64,000 nucleotides of DNA from UBA695 sp042691655 (GTDB lineage Bacteria > Verrucomicrobiota > Verrucomicrobiia > Chthoniobacterales > Chthoniobacteraceae). Made by a program: the position numbers and the translations under genes. The notes below the pieces were generated by a model, which saw nothing but the letters and a program-made list of their open reading frames with translations, searched no databases and was not told the DNA's origin. This document shows positions 9,065-17,603 of the stretch, in pieces. Numbering within the stretch: position 1 is the first letter of the stretch; each line of letters starts with the position of its first letter. The stretch covers positions 3,162,001 through 3,226,000 of the forward strand of contig CP170506.1 in the NCBI GenBank assembly GCA_042691655.1, in the 5' to 3' direction.

Positions 9065-10180
9065 TTATTCCGGTTCGCCCACGAAGGCCTCGGCCAGCGA
9101 GTCGGCCACGAGTTTTCCTTTCCGGGTGAGGCGGATTTTCCCGCCGTGGGGCTCGAAAAAGCCCGCCTCCAGGTACTCGTCCACCTTCGGTTGCCACGTT
9201 GCGAGCAGGGCGGCATCGAGGCCCCGGCTGGTTCGCAGCCCGAAGGCCACCCGCTCGGAAAGCCGGATCGCGGGCGTGAGCGTTTCCCGGAATTCGGCGG
9301 CGGGTTTGCCGGAAAGGACGCGCTCGCAGTAGGCGGCGACGTTCTCTACATTTTCCCAGCGATCCGGGCCCCGGGTGGAAAAGGCGCTCGGGCCCAGGCC
9401 CAGGTAATCCGCCCCCTCCCAGTAGGCCAAATTGTGGAGGCACTCGCGGCCGGGCCGGGCGTGGTTGGAGATTTCGTAGGGCTCGTAACCGCCCGCCGCG
9501 AGCCGGTCGAGCGTCAGTTCGAAAAGATCGGCGTCCCAGTCCTTATCCTGGGCGTATTCGCCCGATTGGAAGCGGCGGTAAAAAGCCGTGTCCTCCTCGT
9601 AGCTCAGGCAATAGGCGGAAAGGTGCTCAGGGCCCAGCGCGATGGTTTTTTCCAGGGTGGCGGCCCACTGGGCGCGCGTCTGGGTGGGCACGGCAAACAT
9701 CAGGTCCAGGTTCACGTTGTCGAAACCGGCTTCGCGCAGAATTTCGTAGGAACGCTCTGCCTGCGCCGCCGTGTGGACGCGCCCCAGGACCTTGAGCAGC
9801 TCCGGCTCCCACGATTGCACGCCCATGCTGATCCGGTTGACCCCCAGCGCCCGCAGCATCCGGGCTTTTTCCAGGGAAACCGTCGCCGGATTCATTTCCA
9901 GCGTCCATTCCACGAGCTCGGAGAGGTCGAGCCGCTCGCGCATTCCGGTAAGGAGCGTTTCAAGCTGGGAAGTGGAGAGAGCGCTTGGCGTGCCGCCGCC
10001 GAAGAAAATCGTGCGGGGGCGCAGAGCGTCGCGGGAAAGCGCCTGGTCCAGCTCGGCCAGCAGGGCGTCGAGAAAGCGCCGCATCTTGTCGCGGTCGAGC
10101 GTCTCCTTATAGAAGGAGCAATACGGGCAGACCTTCAGGCAGAAGGGGATGTGGACGTAAAGATGGCGGATCGGCGGCAT
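9065..10180 (-). CDS. hemW: HemW-like radical SAM protein (coproporphyrinogen III oxidase-like)
   Basis: Radical SAM enzyme of the HemN/HemW group. The 371-residue length is the short HemW form, which is thought to act as a heme chaperone and not as the true HemN dehydrogenase. The CxxxCxxC cluster motif is in HIPFCLKVCPYCSFY at about residues 10-24. FFGGGTPS, EMNPATV and RISMGVQS follow as expected, and the C-terminal HemN domain includes HNLAYWEGADYLGLGPSA. The start MPPIRHLYVHIPFC at 10180 matches the family; the longer frame adds 45 residues from the divergent promoter region. Divergent from the DUF2007 gene with a 93-bp gap. Confidence 0.92.
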   Translation of the reverse strand: MPPIRHLYVHIPFCLKVCPYCSFYKETLDRDKMRRFLDALLAELDQALSRDALRPRTIFFGGGTPSALSTSQLETLLTGMRERLDLSELVEWTLEMNPATVSLEKARMLRALGVNRISMGVQSWEPELLKVLGRVHTAAQAERSYEILREAGFDNVNLDLMFAVPTQTRAQWAATLEKTIALGPEHLSAYCLSYEEDTAFYRRFQSGEYAQDKDWDADLFELTLDRLAAGGYEPYEISNHARPGRECLHNLAYWEGADYLGLGPSAFSTRGPDRWENVENVAAYCERVLSGKPAAEFRETLTPAIRLSERVAFGLRTSRGLDAALLATWQPKVDEYLEAGFFEPHGGKIRLTRKGKLVADSLAEAFVGEPE

Positions 10181-10273
10181 CGGGCTGGCCCCTAATGTCG
10201 CCGCAAAACCGCCGCGAGCAAAGCAGAGAATGGCTTTACTCGGCCCCCTTCTGAGCTTATTCTGCGCCAAGGT

Positions 10274-10477
10274 ATGACGACCATCGCGAGCTTCAATAAA
10301 ACGGAGGATGCGCACTTGTTAAGAATGCGACTCGAAGCGGCGGGCATCCCGGCTTATTTGCGGGATGAAACCATGTCGCAGGTCTGGGGAGTCTCCCTGG
10401 ATATTGGCGGCGTCAAAGTGGAGGTCGACGACGAGGACGCCGACGCCGCGCGGGCGGTTTTCGCCGAAGGGCAATAG
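10274..10477 (+). CDS. DUF2007 family small protein
   Basis: The 67-residue product fits the DUF2007 (putative signal-transducing) fold: an N-terminal TIASFNKTEDAHLLRMRLEAAGIPAYL segment, then LDIGGVKVEV and DDEDADAARAVF. The family has no settled biochemical role; its ferredoxin-like fold resembles small regulatory domains. It ends one base before the stop of the convergent Cys-rich mini-protein gene, and starts 93 bp from the divergent hemW. Confidence 0.85.
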   Translation: MTTIASFNKTEDAHLLRMRLEAAGIPAYLRDETMSQVWGVSLDIGGVKVEVDDEDADAARAVFAEGQ

Positions 10478-10699
10478 CTACCCTCTCCCCTCCGCACATT
10501 CCTCGGAGCAGTAGAATTGGTCGTCTTTCTCCAGCCCGGGGCCGTCCCAGGACTCCCGGGGCTTTCCGCAACGGGCGCAGGGGCAGTCGTGTTCGTCCTT
10601 CGAAGGCGTGGCCTCGGGGGAGATGAACTCCTCCTGGACGGGAATCGTCTCCCGGGAAATCTCGTGGATTCCCGGAGGCAGACTTTCTTTCTTGGGCAT
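10478..10699 (-). CDS. Small Cys-rich, metallothionein-like zinc-binding protein
   Basis: 73 residues. The N-terminal half is acidic and unremarkable. The C-terminal half has CPCARCGKP followed by a spacer and FYCSEECAEG. This C-x-C-x2-C...YCSExCA pattern resembles one half of bacterial SmtA/BmtA metallothioneins or an MYM/TRASH-type zinc ribbon. Five cysteines would bind one zinc ion or a small cluster. There is no second Cys/His-rich half, so it is not a full metallothionein. The stop directly abuts that of the DUF2007 gene. Function unknown; metal binding is inferred from the motif. Confidence 0.65.
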   Translation of the reverse strand: MPKKESLPPGIHEISRETIPVQEEFISPEATPSKDEHDCPCARCGKPRESWDGPGLEKDDQFYCSEECAEGRG

Positions 10700-10846
10700 A
10701 CCTCTGTTTCGGCTTGCGGCCGGGATTTGAACGCCGGGGCCTTTCGGTGGTCTTTATTTTCACCGAATGCACCTACACGGGGAGACTTGCGCTGGCGCGT
10801 TTCAACGCTTAGCCTTTCTCTCCGCAGGATGCTTTCACTTTACCGT

Positions 10847-12277
10847 ATGAAAATCTCTTTTTGTGCCGCTCTTCTGGCCGCGATGGCGCTTGGGGCCGCG
10901 GTTGAAGCCCAGACCCCGCCCGCCAAGGAAAAACCCACCCCCACGCCGGGCCAGCCGGAAAAAGCCGTGAAAATGCCCGTCATTGACTTCGAGGAATACG
11001 AGCTGCCCAACGGCCTCCACGTCATTCTGCACGAAAATAAATCCGCGCCCGTCGTCGCCACCTACCTCCTCTACCACGTCGGCAGCAAGAACGAACGGGC
11101 CGACCGCACCGGCTTCGCCCACTTCTTCGAGCACCTCATGTTCGAGGGCACCGACAACATCAAGCGCGGGCAGATCGACAAGCTCGTCTCCTCCGCCGGG
11201 GGCAACCTGAACGCCTCCACCTCCTTCGACCGTACCGATTACCACTTCAACCTCCCCGCCAACCAGCTCGGCCTCGCCCTCTGGATCGAGAGCGAGCGGA
11301 TGATGCACGGCAAGGTGGAGGAAATCGGCGTCGAGACCCAGCGCCAGGTCGTCAAGGAAGAGCGCCGCCTGGGCACCGACAACGCCCCCTACGGCACCCT
11401 GTTCGAGACCCTCGCCTCCCAGGTCTTCAAGAGCACCCCCTACGAGTGGACGCCCATCGGCTCCGCGCAATACATCGACCAGGCCACGCTCAAGGAATTC
11501 CAGGACTTTTACCACCAGTACTACGTCCCCAACAACGCCACCCTTGTCGTGGCCGGGGACTTTGACAAAGAGGCCGTCAAAAAGCAGATCGCCGAATACT
11601 TTGGCCCCATCCCTCGCGGCAAAGAGATCCCGCGCCCTGAGTTTAAGCTTCAGCCGCAGACCGCGCCGAGCGAAAAAACCGTCGCGCTGCCCTCCACGCC
11701 GCTTCCCGCCGTGGTCCATGCCTGGCGCGCCCCGTCTGAAACCGCCACTGACGCCCCCGCTGTCGAGCTCCTGGGCGACATTCTCGGCACCGGCCGCAGC
11801 TCGCGCCTCTACGAACGCCTCGTGCGCAATGAAGGGCTCGCCGCCGACGTAGACGTCTTCCCTTACCTGCTCGAAAAAGGCGGCGTCCTGGGCATCTTTG
11901 TCACCGGCAACCCGCCGACGCCCATGGCGAAGCTCGACCGCGCGCTTGACGAGGAAGTCGCCAAAATCCGCGACCACGGCGTCACGCCCGAGGAATTGCA
12001 GAAAGTCAAAAACCTGAAACTGCGCGAACTGGCCTCCTCCTACGGCACCATGCAGAGCCGGGCGCAGAACCTGGCCCACTACCGCGTGATGTTCGGGGAT
12101 ACCAATGCCATCAACCATCAGCTGGAGCGTTACGAAGCCGTCACGCCCGAGGCCATCCAGGCCGCCGCGAAGAAATACCTCACCCCCGAGGGCGTCAACG
12201 TCCTCCACTACCCCGTGGTGAAACCGGCCGCCGCCCCTGCCCCTGCCGCTGCCGCTGACAAACCCGCTGACAAATAA
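10847..12277 (+). CDS. M16 family zinc peptidase (active subunit)
   Basis: Insulinase/pitrilysin-family metallopeptidase, probably exported. Starting at ATG 10847 gives a clear signal peptide (MKISFCAALLAAMALGAAVEA); the upstream frame is non-coding in character. The 476-residue protein carries the inverted zinc motif HFFEH in the N-terminal M16 domain (about residue 90), with the downstream conserved Glu region EEIGVETQRQVVKEERR. A second M16 domain (GRSSRLYERLVRNEGLA) follows. The C-terminus ends in an Ala/Pro tail. It is followed after 6 bp by a second M16 gene lacking the zinc motif, so the two likely form an A/B heterodimer. Confidence 0.9.
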   Translation: MKISFCAALLAAMALGAAVEAQTPPAKEKPTPTPGQPEKAVKMPVIDFEEYELPNGLHVILHENKSAPVVATYLLYHVGSKNERADRTGFAHFFEHLMFEGTDNIKRGQIDKLVSSAGGNLNASTSFDRTDYHFNLPANQLGLALWIESERMMHGKVEEIGVETQRQVVKEERRLGTDNAPYGTLFETLASQVFKSTPYEWTPIGSAQYIDQATLKEFQDFYHQYYVPNNATLVVAGDFDKEAVKKQIAEYFGPIPRGKEIPRPEFKLQPQTAPSEKTVALPSTPLPAVVHAWRAPSETATDAPAVELLGDILGTGRSSRLYERLVRNEGLAADVDVFPYLLEKGGVLGIFVTGNPPTPMAKLDRALDEEVAKIRDHGVTPEELQKVKNLKLRELASSYGTMQSRAQNLAHYRVMFGDTNAINHQLERYEAVTPEAIQAAAKKYLTPEGVNVLHYPVVKPAAAPAPAAAADKPADK

Positions 12278-12283
12278 TTTCCC

Positions 12284-13720
12284 ATGAAAACGCTTTCGCT
12301 TTTGCTAGCCACCGTCATCGCCGCCACGGGCGCGGCACAGGCCGATCCCGCTGCCGACCCCGTCGACCGCACCCAGCCGCCCGCCGCCGGGGCGCTGCCT
12401 ACCGTTCAGTTCCCGGACGCCGTCACCGAGACGCTCCCCAATGGCCTGAAAGTTTTCATCCTGCCCACCCACAAGCAGCCGATCGCCACCTTCCGGCTCG
12501 TTTTCAAATCCGGCGACGCCGCCGATGGGGCCAAGCCCGGCCTCTCCGACCTCACCGCGTCCCTCCTCAACAAAGGCACCGCGCAGTATTCCGCCGCCGA
12601 GTTTGCGAAAAAGACCGACTTCCTGGGCATCCGAGTCGAAGGCGAATCCGGCCCCGACGCCATTGCCGTCGGCGCCAGCGGCCTGAGCCGCGACACCGCG
12701 CAAATCCTTGACTTCCTGCGCGACGCCGCCCTGAGCCCCGCCTTCCGCCCCGAGGAGGTGGAGAAGGAGAAAACGCAGATGATCTCCGCTTTGGAGCAGA
12801 AGAAATCCGACCCGGAGGAACTCGCCGCCCGCTTGCGCGATAAGCTCATCTACGGCCAGCATCCCTACGGCGCTTCGGCCACCGAGGAATCGGTGCAATC
12901 CATCACACGAGAGGACATCGCCAGCTTCCACAAGCGCCACTACCGCCTCGACAACGCCACGCTGGCCATCGTTGGCGACGTGGATCCGAAAACCGTCCTC
13001 GAAGAAGTGAAAAAGACCTTCGGCGGCGAACCGGGAGTGGATGATCTGAAAGCCTTGCCCGGCATCCGGCCCGGCTTCCCGCAAATCCGGGGCGTGAACC
13101 TCTACGTCGTTGACCGGCCGGGCTCCGTCCAGAGCGCCATCATCGTCGCCGGGCGCGGCGTGCCGCGCGACAACGCTGATTTGCCCGAACTCGGCGTCGT
13201 CAACTCGATCTTGGGCGGCGGCATGTCGGGGCGGCTCTTCGCCAACCTCCGCGAAAAACACGGCTACACCTACGGCGCTTATTCCGCCTTTGGCTCGCGC
13301 AAACTGGCGGGCGCTTTCTCGGCCACCGCGCAAGTGCGCAACGCCGTCACCGGAGCGGCCGTCGGCGAAATCCTCAATGAACTCAAGCGGATCACCACGG
13401 AGCCGATTCCCGCCGAGGAATTCAACCTCCAGCGCAGCTTCCTGGTCGGCAATTTCCTCATGAGCGTTGAGAACGACGCCCGTACCGCCGAGCGCCAGCA
13501 GGAGATCGACCTCTACGGTTTGCCGAAGGACTATTACAAAAACTACGCCGCCAAGCTCGAAGCCCTAACGCCCGAGCGGGCGGCAGAGCTGGCCAAACAA
13601 TACATTTCGCCGGAGAACCTCGTCATCGTCGTCGTCGGCGAGGCGAAGGAAATCGTCCCGCAGCTGGAGAAATACGGCAAAGTGACCGTCTTCGACGCCG
13701 ACCTGAAGGAAAAGAAATAG
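12284..13720 (+). CDS. M16 family peptidase-like protein (inactive subunit)
   Basis: The 478-residue exported M16 homologue has a signal peptide (MKTLSLLLATVIAATGAAQA), two M16 halves and the typical ALSPAFRPEEVEKEK and GGGMSGRLFANLREKHGYTYGAYS segments. At the place where the active enzyme has HxxEH, this protein reads GLSDLTASLL, so the zinc-binding residues are missing and it should be catalytically dead. It follows the active M16 gene by 6 bp. In known paired M16 peptidases the inactive partner completes the substrate chamber, which is the likely role here. Convergent with the subtilase gene 12 bp away. Confidence 0.9.
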   Translation: MKTLSLLLATVIAATGAAQADPAADPVDRTQPPAAGALPTVQFPDAVTETLPNGLKVFILPTHKQPIATFRLVFKSGDAADGAKPGLSDLTASLLNKGTAQYSAAEFAKKTDFLGIRVEGESGPDAIAVGASGLSRDTAQILDFLRDAALSPAFRPEEVEKEKTQMISALEQKKSDPEELAARLRDKLIYGQHPYGASATEESVQSITREDIASFHKRHYRLDNATLAIVGDVDPKTVLEEVKKTFGGEPGVDDLKALPGIRPGFPQIRGVNLYVVDRPGSVQSAIIVAGRGVPRDNADLPELGVVNSILGGGMSGRLFANLREKHGYTYGAYSAFGSRKLAGAFSATAQVRNAVTGAAVGEILNELKRITTEPIPAEEFNLQRSFLVGNFLMSVENDARTAERQQEIDLYGLPKDYYKNYAAKLEALTPERAAELAKQYISPENLVIVVVGEAKEIVPQLEKYGKVTVFDADLKEKK

Positions 13721-13732
13721 GGTGCCCTAAAA

Positions 13733-15484
13733 TCAGAGCAACCGGAGAGAAACCCGGAAGGTCCTGATTCCCTGTCGCCGATGAAAGCGTAGGATCAACA
13801 CGGTACCCGCCGCCAGCAGGAACCAAGTTCCCGGCTCGGGCACTGCATCGACCGACCAGGCCATGCCGTAGTCTTGCGAATCGGAAGTGTCTCCGTTGTT
13901 GAAAAGATTCCCCGAATAGACGACTTCGATAAGGTAGTTGCCCGTCGCCAGGAGCGTGAAATAGAGCTCCTGCGTGGTGCTGACCGCGCTGATGCTCTGC
14001 GCGACCAGTTCCCGGGCTTCGCCGACAAGCAGATAGATGTAGAGATCGATTTCCGCCTGCTTGAGATCAATGTAACTCTCCGCGGTGCTGTCCCACGTGC
14101 GGTTGCGGAACCATGACAGCGTCACCGAGAGCTGCTCGCCCGCCGTAAGCGTGTCGGCAAAAGTGTACGAATTGGTCCCGCCCAAGAGCGCTGTTCCGTA
14201 GGCCCAGCCGACGTTTTCGACCTGCAAATTAAACCCTGTATAGGTGATCGAATCAGACGTGGTGACGTAGGCGCTGGTCGTGTATTGGGTGAAGGCCTTG
14301 GTGAGATTCATCGCTCCGGCTCCCATCGTATAGTCCAGCGCCTGAGTCGTGGTGATCACGCCCTTGACGAGTTTCTGGCCATTGTTCCAGCCCGTCAGCT
14401 TGGTGGCCGAGTTCATGAGCACGGCTTTGATGACCAGGCTTTGCGTGGCGGCGCTCTGGACGGCGGCATTGGAGGTGAACACCGACGCCGTCTTGGCGGT
14501 GCTGTCGAGCAGCGACGCTCCCGCCGCCACCAGTGGCGTGGCGAAACTCGTCCCGGCCTCCGAGTAGTAGCTGAAGCTCTCAATGGAACCATCGGTCCCT
14601 GTGGTTATCGTCGTGGGAATCGCGATGTCGGACCCCGGCGCGACCAGGTCCACGCCCGGACGCGTCGCGGCCCCGTTGTCGTAGTAGTAGGTATTGGTGC
14701 CGTCGGTCCAGGCCGTTTGCAAGGGGCCGACCGAGGAAAACGAGGCGACGGTGGTGTAGCCTGTCTCCCCGTCCAGCGCGCCCACGGAGATCGTGTTGTA
14801 CCCCGAAGCCGGGCCGCCGACCTGCCCCGTGGGCCCGGAGTTCCCCGCGGAGGCGACGATGGTGGTATGGGAGTTGGCCACGGCCAGGGAATCAAGCAAG
14901 CCGCTCAGAGTGCCGATCCCCGCCGTATCCGACGAATCCCCAATGCTGGTCGAAAGGACATCCCCATGGCTGGCCGCGTAGGTATAGGCCGATAAGCTTT
15001 GGGTCGAGGTATCGAACGAGCCATCCGCATACGTCCCGGTGGCGATGGCGGCGGACCCGAGGGTTGTGCCGTAGGCCAGCCCGGTGTTCAGATAGTAGCC
15101 GGAGCCGGTGTCGCCCCCCAGGAGGGCGGCGCAAAAGGTGGCGTGCGTCCCGGCCTCGGTCACGACGTCGGAAGTGGCGTAGGTGTAGGCAACGTTGGTT
15201 AAATTCTCCGCCGGGAAGAGATCCGTCCCCACCAGCTGGGCGTCAACCACCCACGAGGTCGTATTTTGGCCCGTGATGCCGTATTCGTAAAACGTGGTTG
15301 CGCCAGTGACATCGGCCAGATTCGTGGCCGTGCTTTGGTCACTGGTGATCCCGAAAAAATCGGGAGCGAGGCTGCCCTGCCACACCGCCTGGGCATGCAG
15401 CAATACCGGTGCGCAAACCAGCAGGCAGACCAGAAGGACTCGCCGGAAGAATAGAGCGCTCGCTATGGGGCGGGGGAAACGCAT
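13733..15484 (-). CDS. PEP-CTERM-anchored subtilisin-like serine protease (S8)
   Basis: Secreted serine protease with a C-terminal sorting tag. From MRFPRP (15484) there is a signal peptide ending near LLHAQA. The catalytic Ser is in EAGTSFATPLVAA. A probable His is in AGTHATFCAALLGG (canonical HGTHVAG degenerated). The Asp is probably in SWVVDAQLVGTD. The oxyanion Asn region is IVASAGNSG. The C-terminus has the PEP-CTERM layout: VPEPGTW, a hydrophobic stretch, then RFHRRQ. No exosortase lies in the window. The surface is rich in Thr/Ser/Gly/Ala, as in exported proteins. Convergent with the M16 pair. Confidence 0.88.
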   Translation of the reverse strand: MRFPRPIASALFFRRVLLVCLLVCAPVLLHAQAVWQGSLAPDFFGITSDQSTATNLADVTGATTFYEYGITGQNTTSWVVDAQLVGTDLFPAENLTNVAYTYATSDVVTEAGTHATFCAALLGGDTGSGYYLNTGLAYGTTLGSAAIATGTYADGSFDTSTQSLSAYTYAASHGDVLSTSIGDSSDTAGIGTLSGLLDSLAVANSHTTIVASAGNSGPTGQVGGPASGYNTISVGALDGETGYTTVASFSSVGPLQTAWTDGTNTYYYDNGAATRPGVDLVAPGSDIAIPTTITTGTDGSIESFSYYSEAGTSFATPLVAAGASLLDSTAKTASVFTSNAAVQSAATQSLVIKAVLMNSATKLTGWNNGQKLVKGVITTTQALDYTMGAGAMNLTKAFTQYTTSAYVTTSDSITYTGFNLQVENVGWAYGTALLGGTNSYTFADTLTAGEQLSVTLSWFRNRTWDSTAESYIDLKQAEIDLYIYLLVGEARELVAQSISAVSTTQELYFTLLATGNYLIEVVYSGNLFNNGDTSDSQDYGMAWSVDAVPEPGTWFLLAAGTVLILRFHRRQGIRTFRVSLRLL

Positions 15485-15547
15485 GGGAGCTTCGCCATGT
15501 AAAAACCAAACGGCGAAGCAGCGCAAGAAAAACGCGCTAAAAACGCG

Positions 15548-16366
15548 CTATCGCAGGTCGCTCTGGATAATGTTGAGCATCCGCAGAAGGTCCTGCTTGT
15601 TGACCCCCACGGAGGTGTATTTGACGATGCCGCGTTGGTCGATCACGTAGCAGCGCGGCACGAAATCCTTGGCGAAGAGCGCCGTGATCTCCTTGCGGGG
15701 GTCTTCCGCCAGCGTGAACGTCAGGCCCAGCTCGCGGCCCAGCGCCGCCATCTCATCCGCCGTCTGCCCGCTGCCGAGCGCCACGATGCAGCCGCCCGCC
15801 GCCGAGAGTTTGGTTTGCAGGCCTTGCTGGAGGATTTTCAGCTCCTCCTGGCAGGCCTGGCTGCGCGCGGTCACGATCGTCAGGAGCGTCAGCTTGCGGG
15901 CCGGTTCGCTGAGCGTCACCATGTCTCCCTTGGAAGTCTTTGCGTTGAAGGCCGGGGCGCGGTCGCCCACCAGAATGATATCGGTGTCGTGGGCCTGGCT
16001 CACGGCGACGGGCGTGCTTGCCGGGGCGGGGGGCGGCGTGGCCCGCGCGGCAATGGCGGCGGCTTCCTGCTGCTGGTTCTTGCGGGCCCGGAACGTGGCT
16101 GCGGCATCCGGCGCGGCGGCCAGCTCGGGAGCTTCCATCGCCGTGATCCACTCCGGCGGGGCGCCCGCCGCCTGGAGCGCCTTTTCCTGCCCGGGCGTGA
16201 GCGGCTCCAGCAGCTTGCGCTGGGTGGTTTCCTGGAGCAGGAGCTGCGGCGAATCCCCCGAGCGGAGCCGGAGCGAAAGCTCCTGGAAGCTCATCGGGTC
16301 GGCGGCTTGGGAACAGAGGCAGGAGGCCAGCCACAAAGCGGCGGCGAAACGGATGGGGCGGAACAT
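15548..16366 (-). CDS. Secreted thioredoxin-fold (redoxin/AhpC-TSA-like) protein
   Basis: 272 residues with a signal peptide (MFRPIRFAAALWLASCLCSQA). A helical, Ala/Gln-rich region (about 25-120) is followed by a redoxin domain starting VGDRAPAFNAKTSKGDMVTLSE. In the active-site loop the sequence reads TARSQACQEELKIL, so there is one Cys and no CxxC. FVPRCYVIDQRGIVKYTSVG gives the usual redoxin end with the cis-Pro-like segment. It may be a peroxiredoxin-like or TlpA-like protein in the periplasm. The unusual Cys arrangement leaves the activity open. It shares a 148-bp divergent region with the ABC operon. Confidence 0.75.
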   Translation of the reverse strand: MFRPIRFAAALWLASCLCSQAADPMSFQELSLRLRSGDSPQLLLQETTQRKLLEPLTPGQEKALQAAGAPPEWITAMEAPELAAAPDAAATFRARKNQQQEAAAIAARATPPPAPASTPVAVSQAHDTDIILVGDRAPAFNAKTSKGDMVTLSEPARKLTLLTIVTARSQACQEELKILQQGLQTKLSAAGGCIVALGSGQTADEMAALGRELGLTFTLAEDPRKEITALFAKDFVPRCYVIDQRGIVKYTSVGVNKQDLLRMLNIIQSDLR

Positions 16367-16513
16367 GGGAGAGATTATCCTCCAGAGGGGGAAAAAGGCA
16401 ATACGTGGAGACGCGCAGACAGGGAGCCCCGGAGAGAGGGAAGAAACCGCCGCCTTCTTTTCTGGAAATTTGTTCCCTCAGATGCTCTAGTGATCTACTT
16501 CCTCTCATTGCGC

Positions 16514-17458
16514 ATGATCAAAGTCGAGCACCTCACCAAACGGTACGCGGGATTCACCGCCGTCAACGACCTCTCCTTCGAGGTGGAAAAAGGCGAAATT
16601 GTCGGCTTCCTCGGGCCCAACGGCGCGGGGAAATCGACCACCATGCGGATGCTTTCGACCTACATGCCCGCCACCTCGGGCACCGCATCCGTCGCCGGGT
16701 TCGACGTTTTCACCCAGTCCAAGGAAGCCCGCCGCCACTTGGGCTACATGCCCGAGAACGTCCCCCTCTACACCGACATGCGCGTGGACGAGTACCTCCG
16801 CTACCGGGCAGCGATCAAGGAAATCACCGGCTCCCGCCAGCGAGAGCGCGTCGGCGACGTGAAGGAGCTTTGTCACCTGCGCGAAGTCGAGAACCGCATC
16901 ATCGGCACCCTCTCCAAGGGCTACCGGCAGCGTGTGGGCCTGGCCGACGCCCTGCTCCACGCCCCGGACCTCCTCATTTTGGACGAGCCGACGATCGGCC
17001 TCGACCCGAACCAGATCCGCCAGGTGCGCGACCTGATCCGCACCCTGTCCAAGCACCACACCATCCTCCTCTCCACCCACATCCTGCCCGAGGTGGAGAT
17101 GACCTGCTCCCGGGTCATCATCATCAACCGGGGCCAGATCGAAGCCGCCGACACCCCGGAGAACCTGATCCACTCCATGCGCGCCGCCGGGGAGATCCGC
17201 CTCCAAATCAAGACCGCCTCGGCCGAGGACGCCGTCGCCCTGCTCGGGACGCTCCCGGGCATCAAGGAAGTCTCCGTGGCCGGGGAAGAGGAGGGCTGGA
17301 GCGCCCTCTCCCTGCGCATCGATTCCAAAGCCGACCCCGCCGAAAGCATCTGGGAAGCGGCCCGGGACCGGAAATGGGCCGTTCGCGAACTCTCCCGCCG
17401 CCGCGCCACCCTGGAGGATGTCTTTGTGGAAATGACCCTCGGCGACGAAGAAGCTTAA
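16514..17458 (+). CDS. ABC transporter ATP-binding protein (GldA-like)
   Basis: The 314-residue nucleotide-binding subunit has Walker A GPNGAGKST, Q-loop region, signature LSKGYRQRVGLADAL, Walker B LLILDEPTIGLDP and H-loop LLSTHILPE. A roughly 85-residue C-terminal extension follows, as in GldA/NatA-type exporters. The ATG at 16514 (MIKVEHLTKRY) gives the standard start. It heads a four-gene run with an ABC-2 permease, a GldG-like protein and a DUF4340 protein. In Bacteroidetes, homologues (GldA/F/G) support gliding; here that role is not implied, and the cargo is unknown. Confidence 0.93.
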   Translation: MIKVEHLTKRYAGFTAVNDLSFEVEKGEIVGFLGPNGAGKSTTMRMLSTYMPATSGTASVAGFDVFTQSKEARRHLGYMPENVPLYTDMRVDEYLRYRAAIKEITGSRQRERVGDVKELCHLREVENRIIGTLSKGYRQRVGLADALLHAPDLLILDEPTIGLDPNQIRQVRDLIRTLSKHHTILLSTHILPEVEMTCSRVIIINRGQIEAADTPENLIHSMRAAGEIRLQIKTASAEDAVALLGTLPGIKEVSVAGEEEGWSALSLRIDSKADPAESIWEAARDRKWAVRELSRRRATLEDVFVEMTLGDEEA

Positions 17459-17484
17459 CCTCCCCCCAACCGCAAAAAAAATCA

Positions 17485-17512
17485 TCAGGAACTCATGAAC
17501 TCAGGAAAAAGG
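17485..17512. repeat. TCAGGAACT-family repeat (copy 2)
   Basis: TCAGGAACTCATGAACTCAG plus GAAAAAGG, nearly identical to the left arm of the copy at 4271. It sits in the 145-bp gap inside the ABC operon, followed by a Gly/Cys-rich GCAAAAAGG-type stretch (17561-17588, TTTTGCGCC...GCGCC...TTGCGG) of the CGCAAAG repeat type. Confidence 0.8.
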
Positions 17513-17603
17513 CATGAAGAAGCTTGCGGGCCGGGGCATGGTAAGGCGCTCCGTTCCCTTTTTGCGCCCCTTGCGCCTTTTTGCGGTTAAATCCTCTTTA
17601 TCC

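Noticed and set aside
10700..10760. tRNA-like T-arm on the minus strand (GTTCAAATCCC)
   Set aside because: The five-base stem next to the loop does not pair, no D-arm or acceptor stem is in the right place, and nearby CATTCGGTG/CACCGAA pairs only form a simple hairpin.
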